A stretch of DNA of 11,182 bases from assembly GCA_039029535.1 (NCBI GenBank), contig JBCCFW010000220.1, forward strand, positions 1 to 11,182, written 5' to 3'. Shown piece by piece: positions 1 through 6,320 of the stretch. The position numbers and the translations under genes are program-made. The notes beneath the pieces are model-generated. The model saw only the letters and a list, made by a program, of their open reading frames with translations, searched no databases and was not told the DNA's origin. Each line of letters begins with the position of its first letter. The first letter of the stretch is position 1. Source of the DNA: JBCCFW01 sp039029535. Lineage in GTDB: Bacteria; Acidobacteriota; JBCCFW01.

Positions 1-2
1 CC

Positions 3-404
3 TGGGTGGCCGTCCAGGTGCCCTGTCGAGGCGTCGACGACACCGCCTGGGGGCACCTGCGACAGCTCGCCGAGAGAAGCGTGGGCCTGCACGAGCCGCT
101 GCTGCTGGTAGCCACCTGTGCGGAGGCTGGCGTGTCGGGGGAGGAGCGTCGTCGCCTGCTCGGACGCCTGGGTGTCCCGGCAGGGAGCTGGCGCCTGCTG
201 TCGCGGGACGATGCCGACTCGCACTGGCTCGAGGAGCGCTGGCGTGGGGCCGACGACGGCTGGGGGCCGCTCATCATCGTGGACGGCCTGCATCGTCGCC
301 GAGGGCGCTATGACCTCACCGAGCTCGGTGTCGACGAGGTCTTCCACCGTACCCAACACGTCCGGATGGCGGCAGCGATGGAAGGTGCCTCGAGCACGAA
401 TTGA
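3..404 (+). CDS. Unrecognised protein, probably 5'-truncated by the window edge
   Basis: The reading frame is open from the left edge to a TGA at 402-404. A GTG at position 6 could be a start, but the frame is still open before it and too little upstream sequence is visible to look for a ribosome binding site. The gene may therefore begin outside the window. Codons are strongly G/C-ending, as in the neighbouring genes, which supports real coding. The visible part (about 132 residues) is rich in Arg, Glu and Leu and appears soluble, with a hydrophobic strand-like stretch LLLVATC near residue 33 and another, LIIVDGLH, near residue 89. There is no signal peptide or membrane segment. I do not recognise the family and assign no function. 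It lies 63 bp upstream of the FKBP gene on the same strand, with an imperfect palindrome in the gap. Confidence 0.6.
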   Translation, partial: WVAVQVPCRGVDDTAWGHLRQLAERSVGLHEPLLLVATCAEAGVSGEERRRLLGRLGVPAGSWRLLSRDDADSHWLEERWRGADDGWGPLIIVDGLHRRRGRYDLTELGVDEVFHRTQHVRMAAAMEGASSTN

Positions 405-408
405 AGCA

Positions 409-431
409 GGAGGTCGTCGCGGTCGTCCTCC
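409..431 (+). other. Imperfect palindrome just after the first gene
   Basis: GGAGG at 409-413 pairs with CCTCC at 427-431. The bases between continue pairing with T-T mismatches, giving a 23-base imperfect dyad starting 4 bases after the stop codon at 404. No T-run follows, so it is not a classic intrinsic terminator. It could be a weak terminator, an mRNA end-protecting hairpin or chance in GC-rich DNA. Confidence 0.25.
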
Positions 432-467
432 GTGTCATGATCGCGACCCATCTTTCAGGAGTCCCCC

Positions 468-848
468 GTGAGCGATCCCGTCATGCCCGAGCTGTCGACC
501 GTGTCCTGGACTGCGTCCGCGACCGGTCTCAACTTCCACGACCTGGCCGAGGGCAGCGGTGACGCCTGCGCCAACGGCAACAACGCCACCGTGCATTACA
601 GCGGCTGGCTCGAGAGCGGGAGCCTGTTCGACAGCTCGAAGACGCGGGGCACGCCGTTCACCGTCGAGGGCGTCGGTCAGGCGCCGGTCATCGACGGCTG
701 GAACGAGGGCCTGGTCGGCATGAAGCCGGGTGGTCGTCGCTTGCTCAAGATCCCGTCCTCCCTCGGCTACGGAGACATGGGCATCGACGGGGTCATCCCC
801 GGCGGCGCCACGCTCATCTTCGAGGTCGAGCTCCTGTCCGTGTCCTGA
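468..848 (+). CDS. FKBP-type peptidyl-prolyl cis-trans isomerase, single domain
   Basis: This 126-residue protein is a compact FKBP domain that should catalyse cis-trans isomerisation of Xaa-Pro bonds. It has no signal peptide, so it should be cytoplasmic. Visible FKBP pocket residues are Y44 in VHYSGW, F54-D55 in LFDSS, F64, V74-I75, W78 in GWNEGL, Y101 in LGYG, I110 and F118 in LIFEV. These correspond to the conserved residues of human FKBP12, so the enzyme should be active. The GTG start at 468 is chosen because AGGAG at 457-461 lies 6 nt before it. It is the first gene of a run with the two-domain FKBP 11 bp downstream and the FAD enzyme after that. The core is closely similar to both domains of the next gene, so the pair looks duplicated. 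The family assignment is firm; substrates are unknown. Confidence 0.95.
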   Translation: MSDPVMPELSTVSWTASATGLNFHDLAEGSGDACANGNNATVHYSGWLESGSLFDSSKTRGTPFTVEGVGQAPVIDGWNEGLVGMKPGGRRLLKIPSSLGYGDMGIDGVIPGGATLIFEVELLSVS

Positions 849-859
849 GGTTCACCGTG

Positions 860-1756
860 ATGCTCTCTCGCACCCTGCTCGCCGTCGTTCTCACGAGCCT
901 GGTCGGCTCCGCCCTGGCTCAGACGCGACCCGCCCGCCCGGCGCGACCGGCGGCACCGCCTCGGCCGGCCGGCCAGTCTGTCCCGGGCTTCGTCGAGCCC
1001 GAGACGCTCCTGTCCGGCAAGTTCGACACGCGCCCCTCGGGCCTCAAGGTCCGGACTCTCCAGCCTGGTGACGGACCCGCGGTCGAGGCGGGGGACAACG
1101 CGACCGTTCACTACATCGGTCGCCTCTTGTCCGGGAAGCTGTTCGAGAGCTCACGCACGAGCGGTCGTCCCTACACCGTTCGAGGCGTCGGCAAGGCCGC
1201 CGTCATCGCAGGCTGGAACGAGGGCCTCGTCGGGATGAAGAAGGGCGAGCATCGTCGTCTCGTCATCCCGCCCGAGCTCGGCTACGGCAACCGCGCCCGC
1301 AGCCGCATCCCCGCCGGCTCGACGCTGATCTTCGACATCGAGGTCCTCGACATCGCGGCCGGTCCCAAGCCGCTACCGATGCCGGAGTTCCCCGACGTCT
1401 CGAAGCTGCCGCTGCTCAGCAGCCGCACGGGCCTGCGTCATCACGACGTCGAGGTGGGGAAGGGCCAGCTCATCACCGAGGGTGCTTCGGTGCGGATGCA
1501 CTACGCCGGTTGGCTCGACGACGGCACGTTGTTCGACGCGTCCTTCGAGAAGGGCACGCCCTACGCAGTGCGCGGCCTGCCGCGCGCCCGGGTCATCAAG
1601 GGCTGGAACGAGGGCCTCCTCGGGATGCGGATCGGCGGCCGTCGCGTGCTGGTCATCCCGCCCGCGCTCGGCTACGGGCAGCAGGGTCACCCCGCCGGCA
1701 TCCCCGGTGGCGCCACGCTGGTCTTCGTGGTCGAGGCCGTCGAACTCATCAAGTGA
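860..1756 (+). CDS. Exported tandem FKBP peptidyl-prolyl isomerase with two domains
   Basis: The protein has 298 residues from ATG 860. An in-frame GTG at 857 is an equally possible start, because the TGAGG at 846-850 serves both. The N-terminus is a signal peptide (LLAVVLTSLVGSALA, cleavage likely before QTRP), followed by a Pro/Ala/Arg-rich linker to about residue 43. It is therefore predicted to be periplasmic or extracytoplasmic. Two FKBP domains follow. Domain 1 spans about 60-165, with HY near 85, LFESS near 95, GWNEGLVGM near 119 and LGYG near 141. Domain 2 spans about 190-298, with HY near 215, LFDAS near 225, GWNEGLLGM near 249 and LGYG near 271. Domain 1 has Glu where most FKBPs have the pocket Asp; domain 2 keeps Asp. 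It is likely a prolyl isomerase or chaperone for exported proteins. It follows the cytoplasmic FKBP by 11 bp, and its stop codon overlaps the FAD gene start. Confidence 0.94.
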   Translation: MLSRTLLAVVLTSLVGSALAQTRPARPARPAAPPRPAGQSVPGFVEPETLLSGKFDTRPSGLKVRTLQPGDGPAVEAGDNATVHYIGRLLSGKLFESSRTSGRPYTVRGVGKAAVIAGWNEGLVGMKKGEHRRLVIPPELGYGNRARSRIPAGSTLIFDIEVLDIAAGPKPLPMPEFPDVSKLPLLSSRTGLRHHDVEVGKGQLITEGASVRMHYAGWLDDGTLFDASFEKGTPYAVRGLPRARVIKGWNEGLLGMRIGGRRVLVIPPALGYGQQGHPAGIPGGATLVFVVEAVELIK

Positions 1757-3357
1757 CCGACTCCCCGACGGACGAGCCCCGGCTGCTCGTCCGTCAGGTC
1801 GAGCTGCCTCCGGGCTCGGACGACGGTCTCGACCTGTCGGAGGTCCTCGCGAGCCGGCTCGACGTCGATCGCGAGGACGTCCTCAGCGCTCGGCTCCTCA
1901 AGCGCAGCGTCGACGCGCGCTCCCGGCCCCCGGTCGTGCGGGCCAACATCGAGGCCCGGGTTCGTGCCGGCCGACGTCTCCTCGACCGTCACCGAGGCGA
2001 CCCGAACCTCGTCGAGGCGCCACCGCCGAAGCAGGCACCGGTCGGTCACGTCCGCATCCAGGGCCGCCCCATCGTCGTCGGTGCCGGGCCAGCCGGTCTC
2101 TTCTGCGCCCTGGCGCTCGCGGAGAAGGGGCACGCCCCGCTGCTCGTCGAGCGCGGGCGCAGCGTGCGACCTCGCTGGAAGGACGTCCGCCGCTACTGGC
2201 GTGACGGCACGTTGGACGCCGAATCCAACGTGGCCTTCGGTGAAGGGGGAGCCGGAACCTTTTCGGACGGCAAGGTCTACACCCGCCGCAACGATCCGCG
2301 CACGCCCTTCATCCTCGAGACCCTGGCCGAGGCGGCGGACGCCCCAGACGTGCTCGTGGACGCCCGTCCGCATCTCGGAACGAATCGCTTGTCCCGTGCG
2401 CTCTTCGCGCTGCGCGAGAAGCTGGAAGCGGCCGGCGTCGAGCTCCGCTTCGAGACGCGGCTGGAGGACGTCGAGCTCGACGACGAGCGTCGCGTCCGAT
2501 CGGTCACTCTCTCGGGTGAGCGCTGCGAGACCGACGCGGTGTTCCTCGCCTGCGGTCACTCAGCCCGCGACGTCCAGGATCTCCTCGTCGCCCGTGGCGT
2601 GACCTTGGAGGCCCGGCCCTTCGCGGTGGGCGCGCGCATCGAGCACCGGCAGGAGCTCATCAACGAGGCCATGCACGGCCAGGCAGAGGTGTCCGAGGAG
2701 CTGGGTGCGGCGACCTACTCCTTCGCCTGGTCCCGACGCGGCCTGTCGGCGCACAGCTTCTGCACCTGTCCCGGTGGCGAGGTCGTGGCGGCCTCGACCG
2801 AGGAGGGGGCGCTCACCGTCAACGGGATGAGCTACAGCCATCGGCTCCAGCCGTTCTGCAACACGGCGGTGGTCGTCGAGGTGCCGCCCGAGGACCTGCC
2901 CGGCGAGGGGCCGCTGGTCGGCGTGGAGTTTCAGCGTCGGCTCGAGCGTCGAGCCGCGGAGCTCGGCGGCGGTGCGCAGCGGGCGCCTGCCCAAGGCGTG
3001 CCGGACTTCCTGGCGGGTCGCAAGAGCCGCGAGATGGGGCCCACGTCCTTCCGGCTGGGCCTCGAGAGCGTGGAGCTCGGCGAGCTGCTGCCCGAGCGGG
3101 TGGTCGCGTCGATGCAAGGAGCCATCCGGAACTTCGCGCGACGGGTGCCGGGCTACGACCGTGAAGGTCAGCTCATCGCGGTCGAGGCCCGAACGACCTC
3201 CCCGGTGCGGGTGTTGCGCGACGACGCGACCGGCTGGTCAGTCAACACGCCCGGCTTGTACCCGGTCGGGGAGGGCGCAGGATTCGCGGGCGGCATCGTG
3301 TCGGCCGCCAGCGACGGGTTGCGCTCGGTGGAGCGGATCGCGGAGAGAGCGCGCTGA
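1753..3357 (+). CDS. FAD-dependent dehydrogenase of the COG2509 family
   Basis: The product has 534 residues and resembles the uncharacterised FAD-dependent oxidoreductases of COG2509. Residues 1-100 form the family's N-terminal domain. A Rossmann nucleotide-binding motif VVGAGPAGLF sits at 108-117. The family-typical block ESNVAFGEGGAGTFSDGK is at 157-174, GHSARD follows near residue 273, and a CPGGEVV segment lies near 338. The C-terminal FAD-binding block YPVGEGAGFAGGIVSAASDG is at 503-522. The protein is soluble, with no signal peptide. The frame is open back to 1510 inside the FKBP gene, but the GTG at 1753 is the sensible start. It overlaps the FKBP stop by 4 bases (GTGA), implying translational coupling, and the upstream stretch reads as a shadow of the FKBP gene. 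Substrate and reaction are not known for this family. The family call is firm; a functional link with the FKBPs is inferred only from the operon. Confidence 0.92.
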   Translation: MTDSPTDEPRLLVRQVELPPGSDDGLDLSEVLASRLDVDREDVLSARLLKRSVDARSRPPVVRANIEARVRAGRRLLDRHRGDPNLVEAPPPKQAPVGHVRIQGRPIVVGAGPAGLFCALALAEKGHAPLLVERGRSVRPRWKDVRRYWRDGTLDAESNVAFGEGGAGTFSDGKVYTRRNDPRTPFILETLAEAADAPDVLVDARPHLGTNRLSRALFALREKLEAAGVELRFETRLEDVELDDERRVRSVTLSGERCETDAVFLACGHSARDVQDLLVARGVTLEARPFAVGARIEHRQELINEAMHGQAEVSEELGAATYSFAWSRRGLSAHSFCTCPGGEVVAASTEEGALTVNGMSYSHRLQPFCNTAVVVEVPPEDLPGEGPLVGVEFQRRLERRAAELGGGAQRAPAQGVPDFLAGRKSREMGPTSFRLGLESVELGELLPERVVASMQGAIRNFARRVPGYDREGQLIAVEARTTSPVRVLRDDATGWSVNTPGLYPVGEGAGFAGGIVSAASDGLRSVERIAERAR

Positions 3358-3387
3358 AGTGCGGCGAGCCTCGGCGACCGTCTCGAG

Positions 3388-4458
3388 CTAGAGCGCCTGG
3401 CCGCGACGCTGTCGGACCGGCGCCTCGGACACGACCTCGATGCTGCCCATGCCCGTGGAGACACGGAGCTCGATGTCGGCCGAGCCGACCTGGGCCTTCA
3501 GGCGCTCGCCGTGCTGGCTCTCGATGCGAGACCCGTCGCCCGAGTGAAGGCTGACGTCGCCCATCCCCGAGCCGGCGCTGATGTTGGCCGAGACACCGGC
3601 TCCCAGGCTGACGCTGACGCTGCCCATGCCCGTCTTGAGCTGGGTGTCGCCGGTGAGGCCGTCGAGGTCGGCCTCGATCGAGCCCATGCCCGTCGAGGCC
3701 GAGCAGCGAGCGACGTTGCCGGCCACCTGGATGGAGCCCGCGCCGGTGCGCAGGGTGACGTCCTGGCCGGTGGTGTCGGACACGAGCAGGTCGCCCGCGC
3801 CGGTCTTCACGTCGACCTCGCCGCCGGGGCTGGAGACGGTGACGTCGCCGGCACCGGTCGAGAGGCGAACGTGGCCCCGGCAGTGGTCGATGGCGACGTT
3901 GCCGGCGCCCGTGGACGCCTTCAGTGAGCCGTCGAGGTCGGCGAGGTCGAGGTCACCGGCGCCGGTGGCGAGGTGGAGGTCGACGCCGCGCGGGAGCTCG
4001 AGAACGGCTCCGGCGATGCTGACGTCGTCACCGTCGCCCTTGTCGTGGCGGTCGGAGCTGGAGAACCAGCCTCCGAGCCAGCCGCCGTTGCCGCGGCCTT
4101 CCAGGGACAGCCTCACGCCCTCGGGGCCGCTCTCGTCCTTGACGATGAGGCTCTCCGGGCGTCCCTCGTCGAGCTCGACGACCAGGCGGGCTTCGCGGCC
4201 GTCGGTGGGGACGACCTGGATCTCTCCCTGGTCGAGCTGGAGGGTGTAGCTGCCTCCGGACGGCACGGAGTGAGTGAGAACGAGGTCCTCACTCAGCTCT
4301 CGCTGAGTGACGCGGCGATCGTCTCCGCGGGCCTGGGCGGTGCCGCTGCCGTCGAACAGGCGGGCGGCCAGGAACGCGGCTCCGACCACGATCAGGCCGA
4401 TTCCGAGCCGACGGCGGGCAGGAGAGGGGTGGTGGGCGCTGCGACGGAAGTGGTTCAT
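3388..4458 (-). CDS. Membrane-anchored DUF4097-type beta-repeat protein
   Basis: This 356-residue protein has a basic N-terminus (RRR at 15-17) and a single membrane segment or uncleaved signal at about 18-35 (LGIGLIVVGAAFLAARLF). The remainder should lie outside the membrane. From about residue 150 it is a ladder of short beta-strand repeats, each carrying TGAG or TGMG. The copies are at 165, 183, 201, 219 and 238 (TGAG), 256, 276 and 335 (TGMG), and 297 (SGMG). This is the pattern of DUF4097 and putative adhesin beta-helix proteins. A Gly/Asp-rich insert (GNGGWLGGWF, then SSSDRHDKGDGDD) precedes the ladder. The start is supported by GAGGAG at 4465-4470, 6 nt upstream on the minus strand. 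The biochemical role of this family is not established; a structural or cell-surface role is likely. It lies 53 bp downstream of the HAF-type gene and converges on the FAD gene with a 30-bp gap. Confidence 0.85.
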   Translation of the reverse strand: MNHFRRSAHHPSPARRRLGIGLIVVGAAFLAARLFDGSGTAQARGDDRRVTQRELSEDLVLTHSVPSGGSYTLQLDQGEIQVVPTDGREARLVVELDEGRPESLIVKDESGPEGVRLSLEGRGNGGWLGGWFSSSDRHDKGDGDDVSIAGAVLELPRGVDLHLATGAGDLDLADLDGSLKASTGAGNVAIDHCRGHVRLSTGAGDVTVSSPGGEVDVKTGAGDLLVSDTTGQDVTLRTGAGSIQVAGNVARCSASTGMGSIEADLDGLTGDTQLKTGMGSVSVSLGAGVSANISAGSGMGDVSLHSGDGSRIESQHGERLKAQVGSADIELRVSTGMGSIEVVSEAPVRQRRGQAL

Positions 4459-4466
4459 CTGGGGCT

Positions 4467-4500
4467 CCTCGGAGGTGGGCTACGTGCCCGAGCTCCGAGG
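4467..4500 (-). promoter_or_regulatory. Strong hairpin overlapping the DUF4097 ribosome binding site
   Basis: CCTCGGAG at 4467-4474 is the exact reverse complement of CTCCGAGG at 4493-4500. A second inner stem, GGGC at 4477-4480 with GCCC at 4486-4489, closes a 5-base loop. In the minus-strand transcript the 3' arm contains the GAGG of the GAGGAG Shine-Dalgarno sequence (4470-4465) of the DUF4097 gene. It begins just past the HAF stop codon at 4512-4514. It could lower or control translation of the downstream gene, or act as a processing or attenuation hairpin. No T-run follows, so simple intrinsic termination is unlikely. The structure is seen directly; the role is inferred. Confidence 0.5.
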
Positions 4501-4511
4501 GGTTCCCGGGT

Positions 4512-5681
4512 TCACGCAGGAGGTCCAATGGGCGGCGGCGGGTTGAGGACCACGGCGTTCTGGTGCAGCGAGCCTCGCCTCGCGGAGCCGCAGATCTGGC
4601 CTCGGTCGTTGATGTCCGTCACCTCCACGAGCGTCCAGCCGGGCTGGACGACCAGCGGGTCGAGAAGGAAGACCCGGCGGGGGTCCGCGAGCCAGACCGT
4701 CGGGTGCTTCGGCCCCTTCGGAGTCTCCTGCATCCAGCCGACGGCTGCTCCGGACTCGTTCATCGCGACGGCGCGTGCCCTCGTCACTGCCATTCCGGGT
4801 GGCGTCGGCAAGACCTCGACCACGCCGGCCTTCCAGATCACGGCCTCGGAGAGGCAGCCGGCTGCGGTCATTCTCGAGCCGCAGATCCATCCGGTCGAGG
4901 AGGCGATGTCGCGGCCCACCGAGCCACGGCGCTGGACTGAAGCCCGCCGATCGAGTCCCTTGGGGCTTCCATCGACATCCCACCGCGTCGCCGAGAGGCC
5001 GAGGTCGGTCGGTGCGGCGATGCCCTCACACGCGGCGTGAGTGATGCCGCACGGTCGCGAGGTGCCGACGACCTGCCGACCGAGGCCAGTGGCGGCATTC
5101 GGCGTGCTGACTGCGAGCCCTTCACTGGCATCCGAGTCCCACCAGGGCAAGAGGAGTGTCGGCGTCGCGTTCGGTTCCACCGTCGCGACGAACGCCAGAC
5201 GACACTCCCCGATATCGGCGATGCCGGTGACCATGGGCGGAATGGCATCGTTCACGCCGTAGGCCGAGGAGTGCTCGGCGATGAAGCCGGTGTCCGAGAA
5301 GTCGATGGGCCAACGACCGCTGTCGGGATGATACGCGACGGCTTCGCCAAGGACGGGAGTCGCATCCTCGACGAAGGCATCGGTCGGCCAGCCGTCGAGG
5401 CTGGCACCGACACACCACCGTGCCTCGTTGATGTCGGTGAAGACGGAGACGTTGGGCAGCACCAAGGGCGCGTGTCTCTCGTCATGAAACGAGATCAAGG
5501 CCGAGAGGGAGAGCTGCTCGGTGTCTTCCACCCACCCGACGACATCACCAGCCTCGTTGAGGCCGAGAGCAGCACTCCGCGGAGACAACAGGAGCCTCTC
5601 CAGGTCGTACCGTGGCGGAGCCTGAGCGTGAGCCGAGAAAGGGACCAAGAGCAAGGCGAGAAGACGGGCAAGGAACGGCAC
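4512..5681 (-). CDS. Exported HAF-type repeat protein
   Basis: The protein has 389 residues. The frame stays open upstream to 5786, but the GTG at 5681 is the right start. AGGAGG at 5688-5693 sits 6 nt before it, and translation then begins with a clean signal peptide, LARLLALLLVPFSAHAQ, with cleavage likely around residue 19-20. The mature protein is built of repeats of the type 'A-x-x-(I/L/M)-N-(E/D)-x-G-x-(V/I)-(V/C)-G'. Clear copies are GLNEAGDVVGW at 40-50, FTDINEARWCVG at 81-92, AVAMNESGAAVGW at 304-316 and VTDINDRGQICGSA at 353-366. Degenerate copies lie near 140, 198 and 257. This matches the HAF extracellular repeat family (often propeller-like); no function is established for it. 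Seven cysteines in the mature part would allow disulfides. The end is Pro-rich with no anchor or sorting motif. It is likely cotranscribed with the DUF4097 gene downstream. Confidence 0.78.
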   Translation of the reverse strand: MPFLARLLALLLVPFSAHAQAPPRYDLERLLLSPRSAALGLNEAGDVVGWVEDTEQLSLSALISFHDERHAPLVLPNVSVFTDINEARWCVGASLDGWPTDAFVEDATPVLGEAVAYHPDSGRWPIDFSDTGFIAEHSSAYGVNDAIPPMVTGIADIGECRLAFVATVEPNATPTLLLPWWDSDASEGLAVSTPNAATGLGRQVVGTSRPCGITHAACEGIAAPTDLGLSATRWDVDGSPKGLDRRASVQRRGSVGRDIASSTGWICGSRMTAAGCLSEAVIWKAGVVEVLPTPPGMAVTRARAVAMNESGAAVGWMQETPKGPKHPTVWLADPRRVFLLDPLVVQPGWTLVEVTDINDRGQICGSARRGSLHQNAVVLNPPPPIGPPA

Positions 5682-5804
5682 GACGGTCCTCCTGAATCGG
5701 GGCGATCCGGGCTCGGCGACTCCGCCCGGGGACGGCTGGAGGATCGTGACCCTCCCGGCACCTGGGCAAGTCACGCCGTACCGCATTCCCTCGGTCTCGG
5801 GCCT

Positions 5805-6275
5805 TCAGCTCGTCGCCTGATCCTCCGGGGGCGGGAGCTGCTTCTGCAGCACGACCTTCAGGATCTTCCGGCGATCCCAGAACGTCCCGCAGATCTCGAA
5901 GCCGTCCCCGAGGTTGGCGATGAGCATGGGTTGGTTGTCACCGGTCGTGATCGTGCTGACGATCCGATAGCCCCGCTCTCGGCACCACTCGTGCTGGGCC
6001 CGCATCAGCTTCCTGGCGATGCCGCGACGACGGTGCTCGGGATCCACCGCACCGATCCAGCTCTCGAAGTAGCCGGGCCGCTCCTCGAAGCCGATCTTGT
6101 AGCCGACGAGACGGCCGTCGTCGCGGGCGAGGCAGCTCAACACGCGGTGACGGTGCACGAGCTGGTCGAGGAGCCCGCTGAGATCAGCGCCATCCACTCG
6201 TCGGCCGAGCTCGCGGAGCTCCGCCGTCAGGGCGTCGTCGGGAGGGCCGTCCACGAGCTGCACGGAGAGCGTCAT
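5805..6275 (-). CDS. GNAT-family N-acetyltransferase
   Basis: This 156-residue protein has the GNAT acetyl-CoA-binding fold. Motif A, VDPEHRRRGIARKLM, is at about 78-91, with the pyrophosphate-binding pattern R-R-x-G-x-A at 83-88 as RRRGIA. Strand beta4 before it reads SWIGAV. The following segment, TGDNQPMLIANLGDGFE at about 111-127, contains the usual Asn-x-x-Met-x-x-x-Asn helix and G-F loop of acetyltransferases acting on small molecules or N-termini. It should transfer an acetyl group from acetyl-CoA to an amine; the acceptor cannot be told. It is cytoplasmic. No Shine-Dalgarno sequence precedes the ATG. A TAGCCT hexamer (6288-6283 on the minus strand) ends 7 nt before the ATG, so leaderless transcription is possible. 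The gene starts 46 bp after the cyclase stop and is followed by 123 bp before the HAF gene start. Confidence 0.88.
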   Translation of the reverse strand: MTLSVQLVDGPPDDALTAELRELGRRVDGADLSGLLDQLVHRHRVLSCLARDDGRLVGYKIGFEERPGYFESWIGAVDPEHRRRGIARKLMRAQHEWCRERGYRIVSTITTGDNQPMLIANLGDGFEICGTFWDRRKILKVVLQKQLPPPEDQATS

Positions 6276-6320
6276 GTCGGCGAGGCTACAACGGCCCGGC
6301 AGGCGAGCCGAGACACCCCG

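Noticed and set aside
1510..1752. N-terminal extension of the FAD dehydrogenase
   Set aside because: The extra 81 residues are Arg/Ala/Pro/Gly-rich out-of-frame translation of the second FKBP domain. The GTG at 1753 with a 4-base stop/start overlap is the natural start.
3358..3387. Intrinsic terminator between the converging FAD and DUF4097 genes
   Set aside because: Only very short pairings and no T-run on either strand in the 30-bp gap.
3973..5040. A 355-codon open frame on the plus strand
   Set aside because: It is antisense to the DUF4097 and HAF-type genes, shows no recognisable domain, and mirrors their repeats and low-complexity composition.
5682..5786. N-terminal extension of the HAF-type protein
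   Set aside because: It would bury the signal peptide and read through a perfect AGGAGG placed 6 nt before the GTG at 5681.
5682..5804. Promoter for the HAF-type gene
   Set aside because: A TTGCCC element can be found on the minus strand but its best -10 partners match poorly and at wrong spacing.
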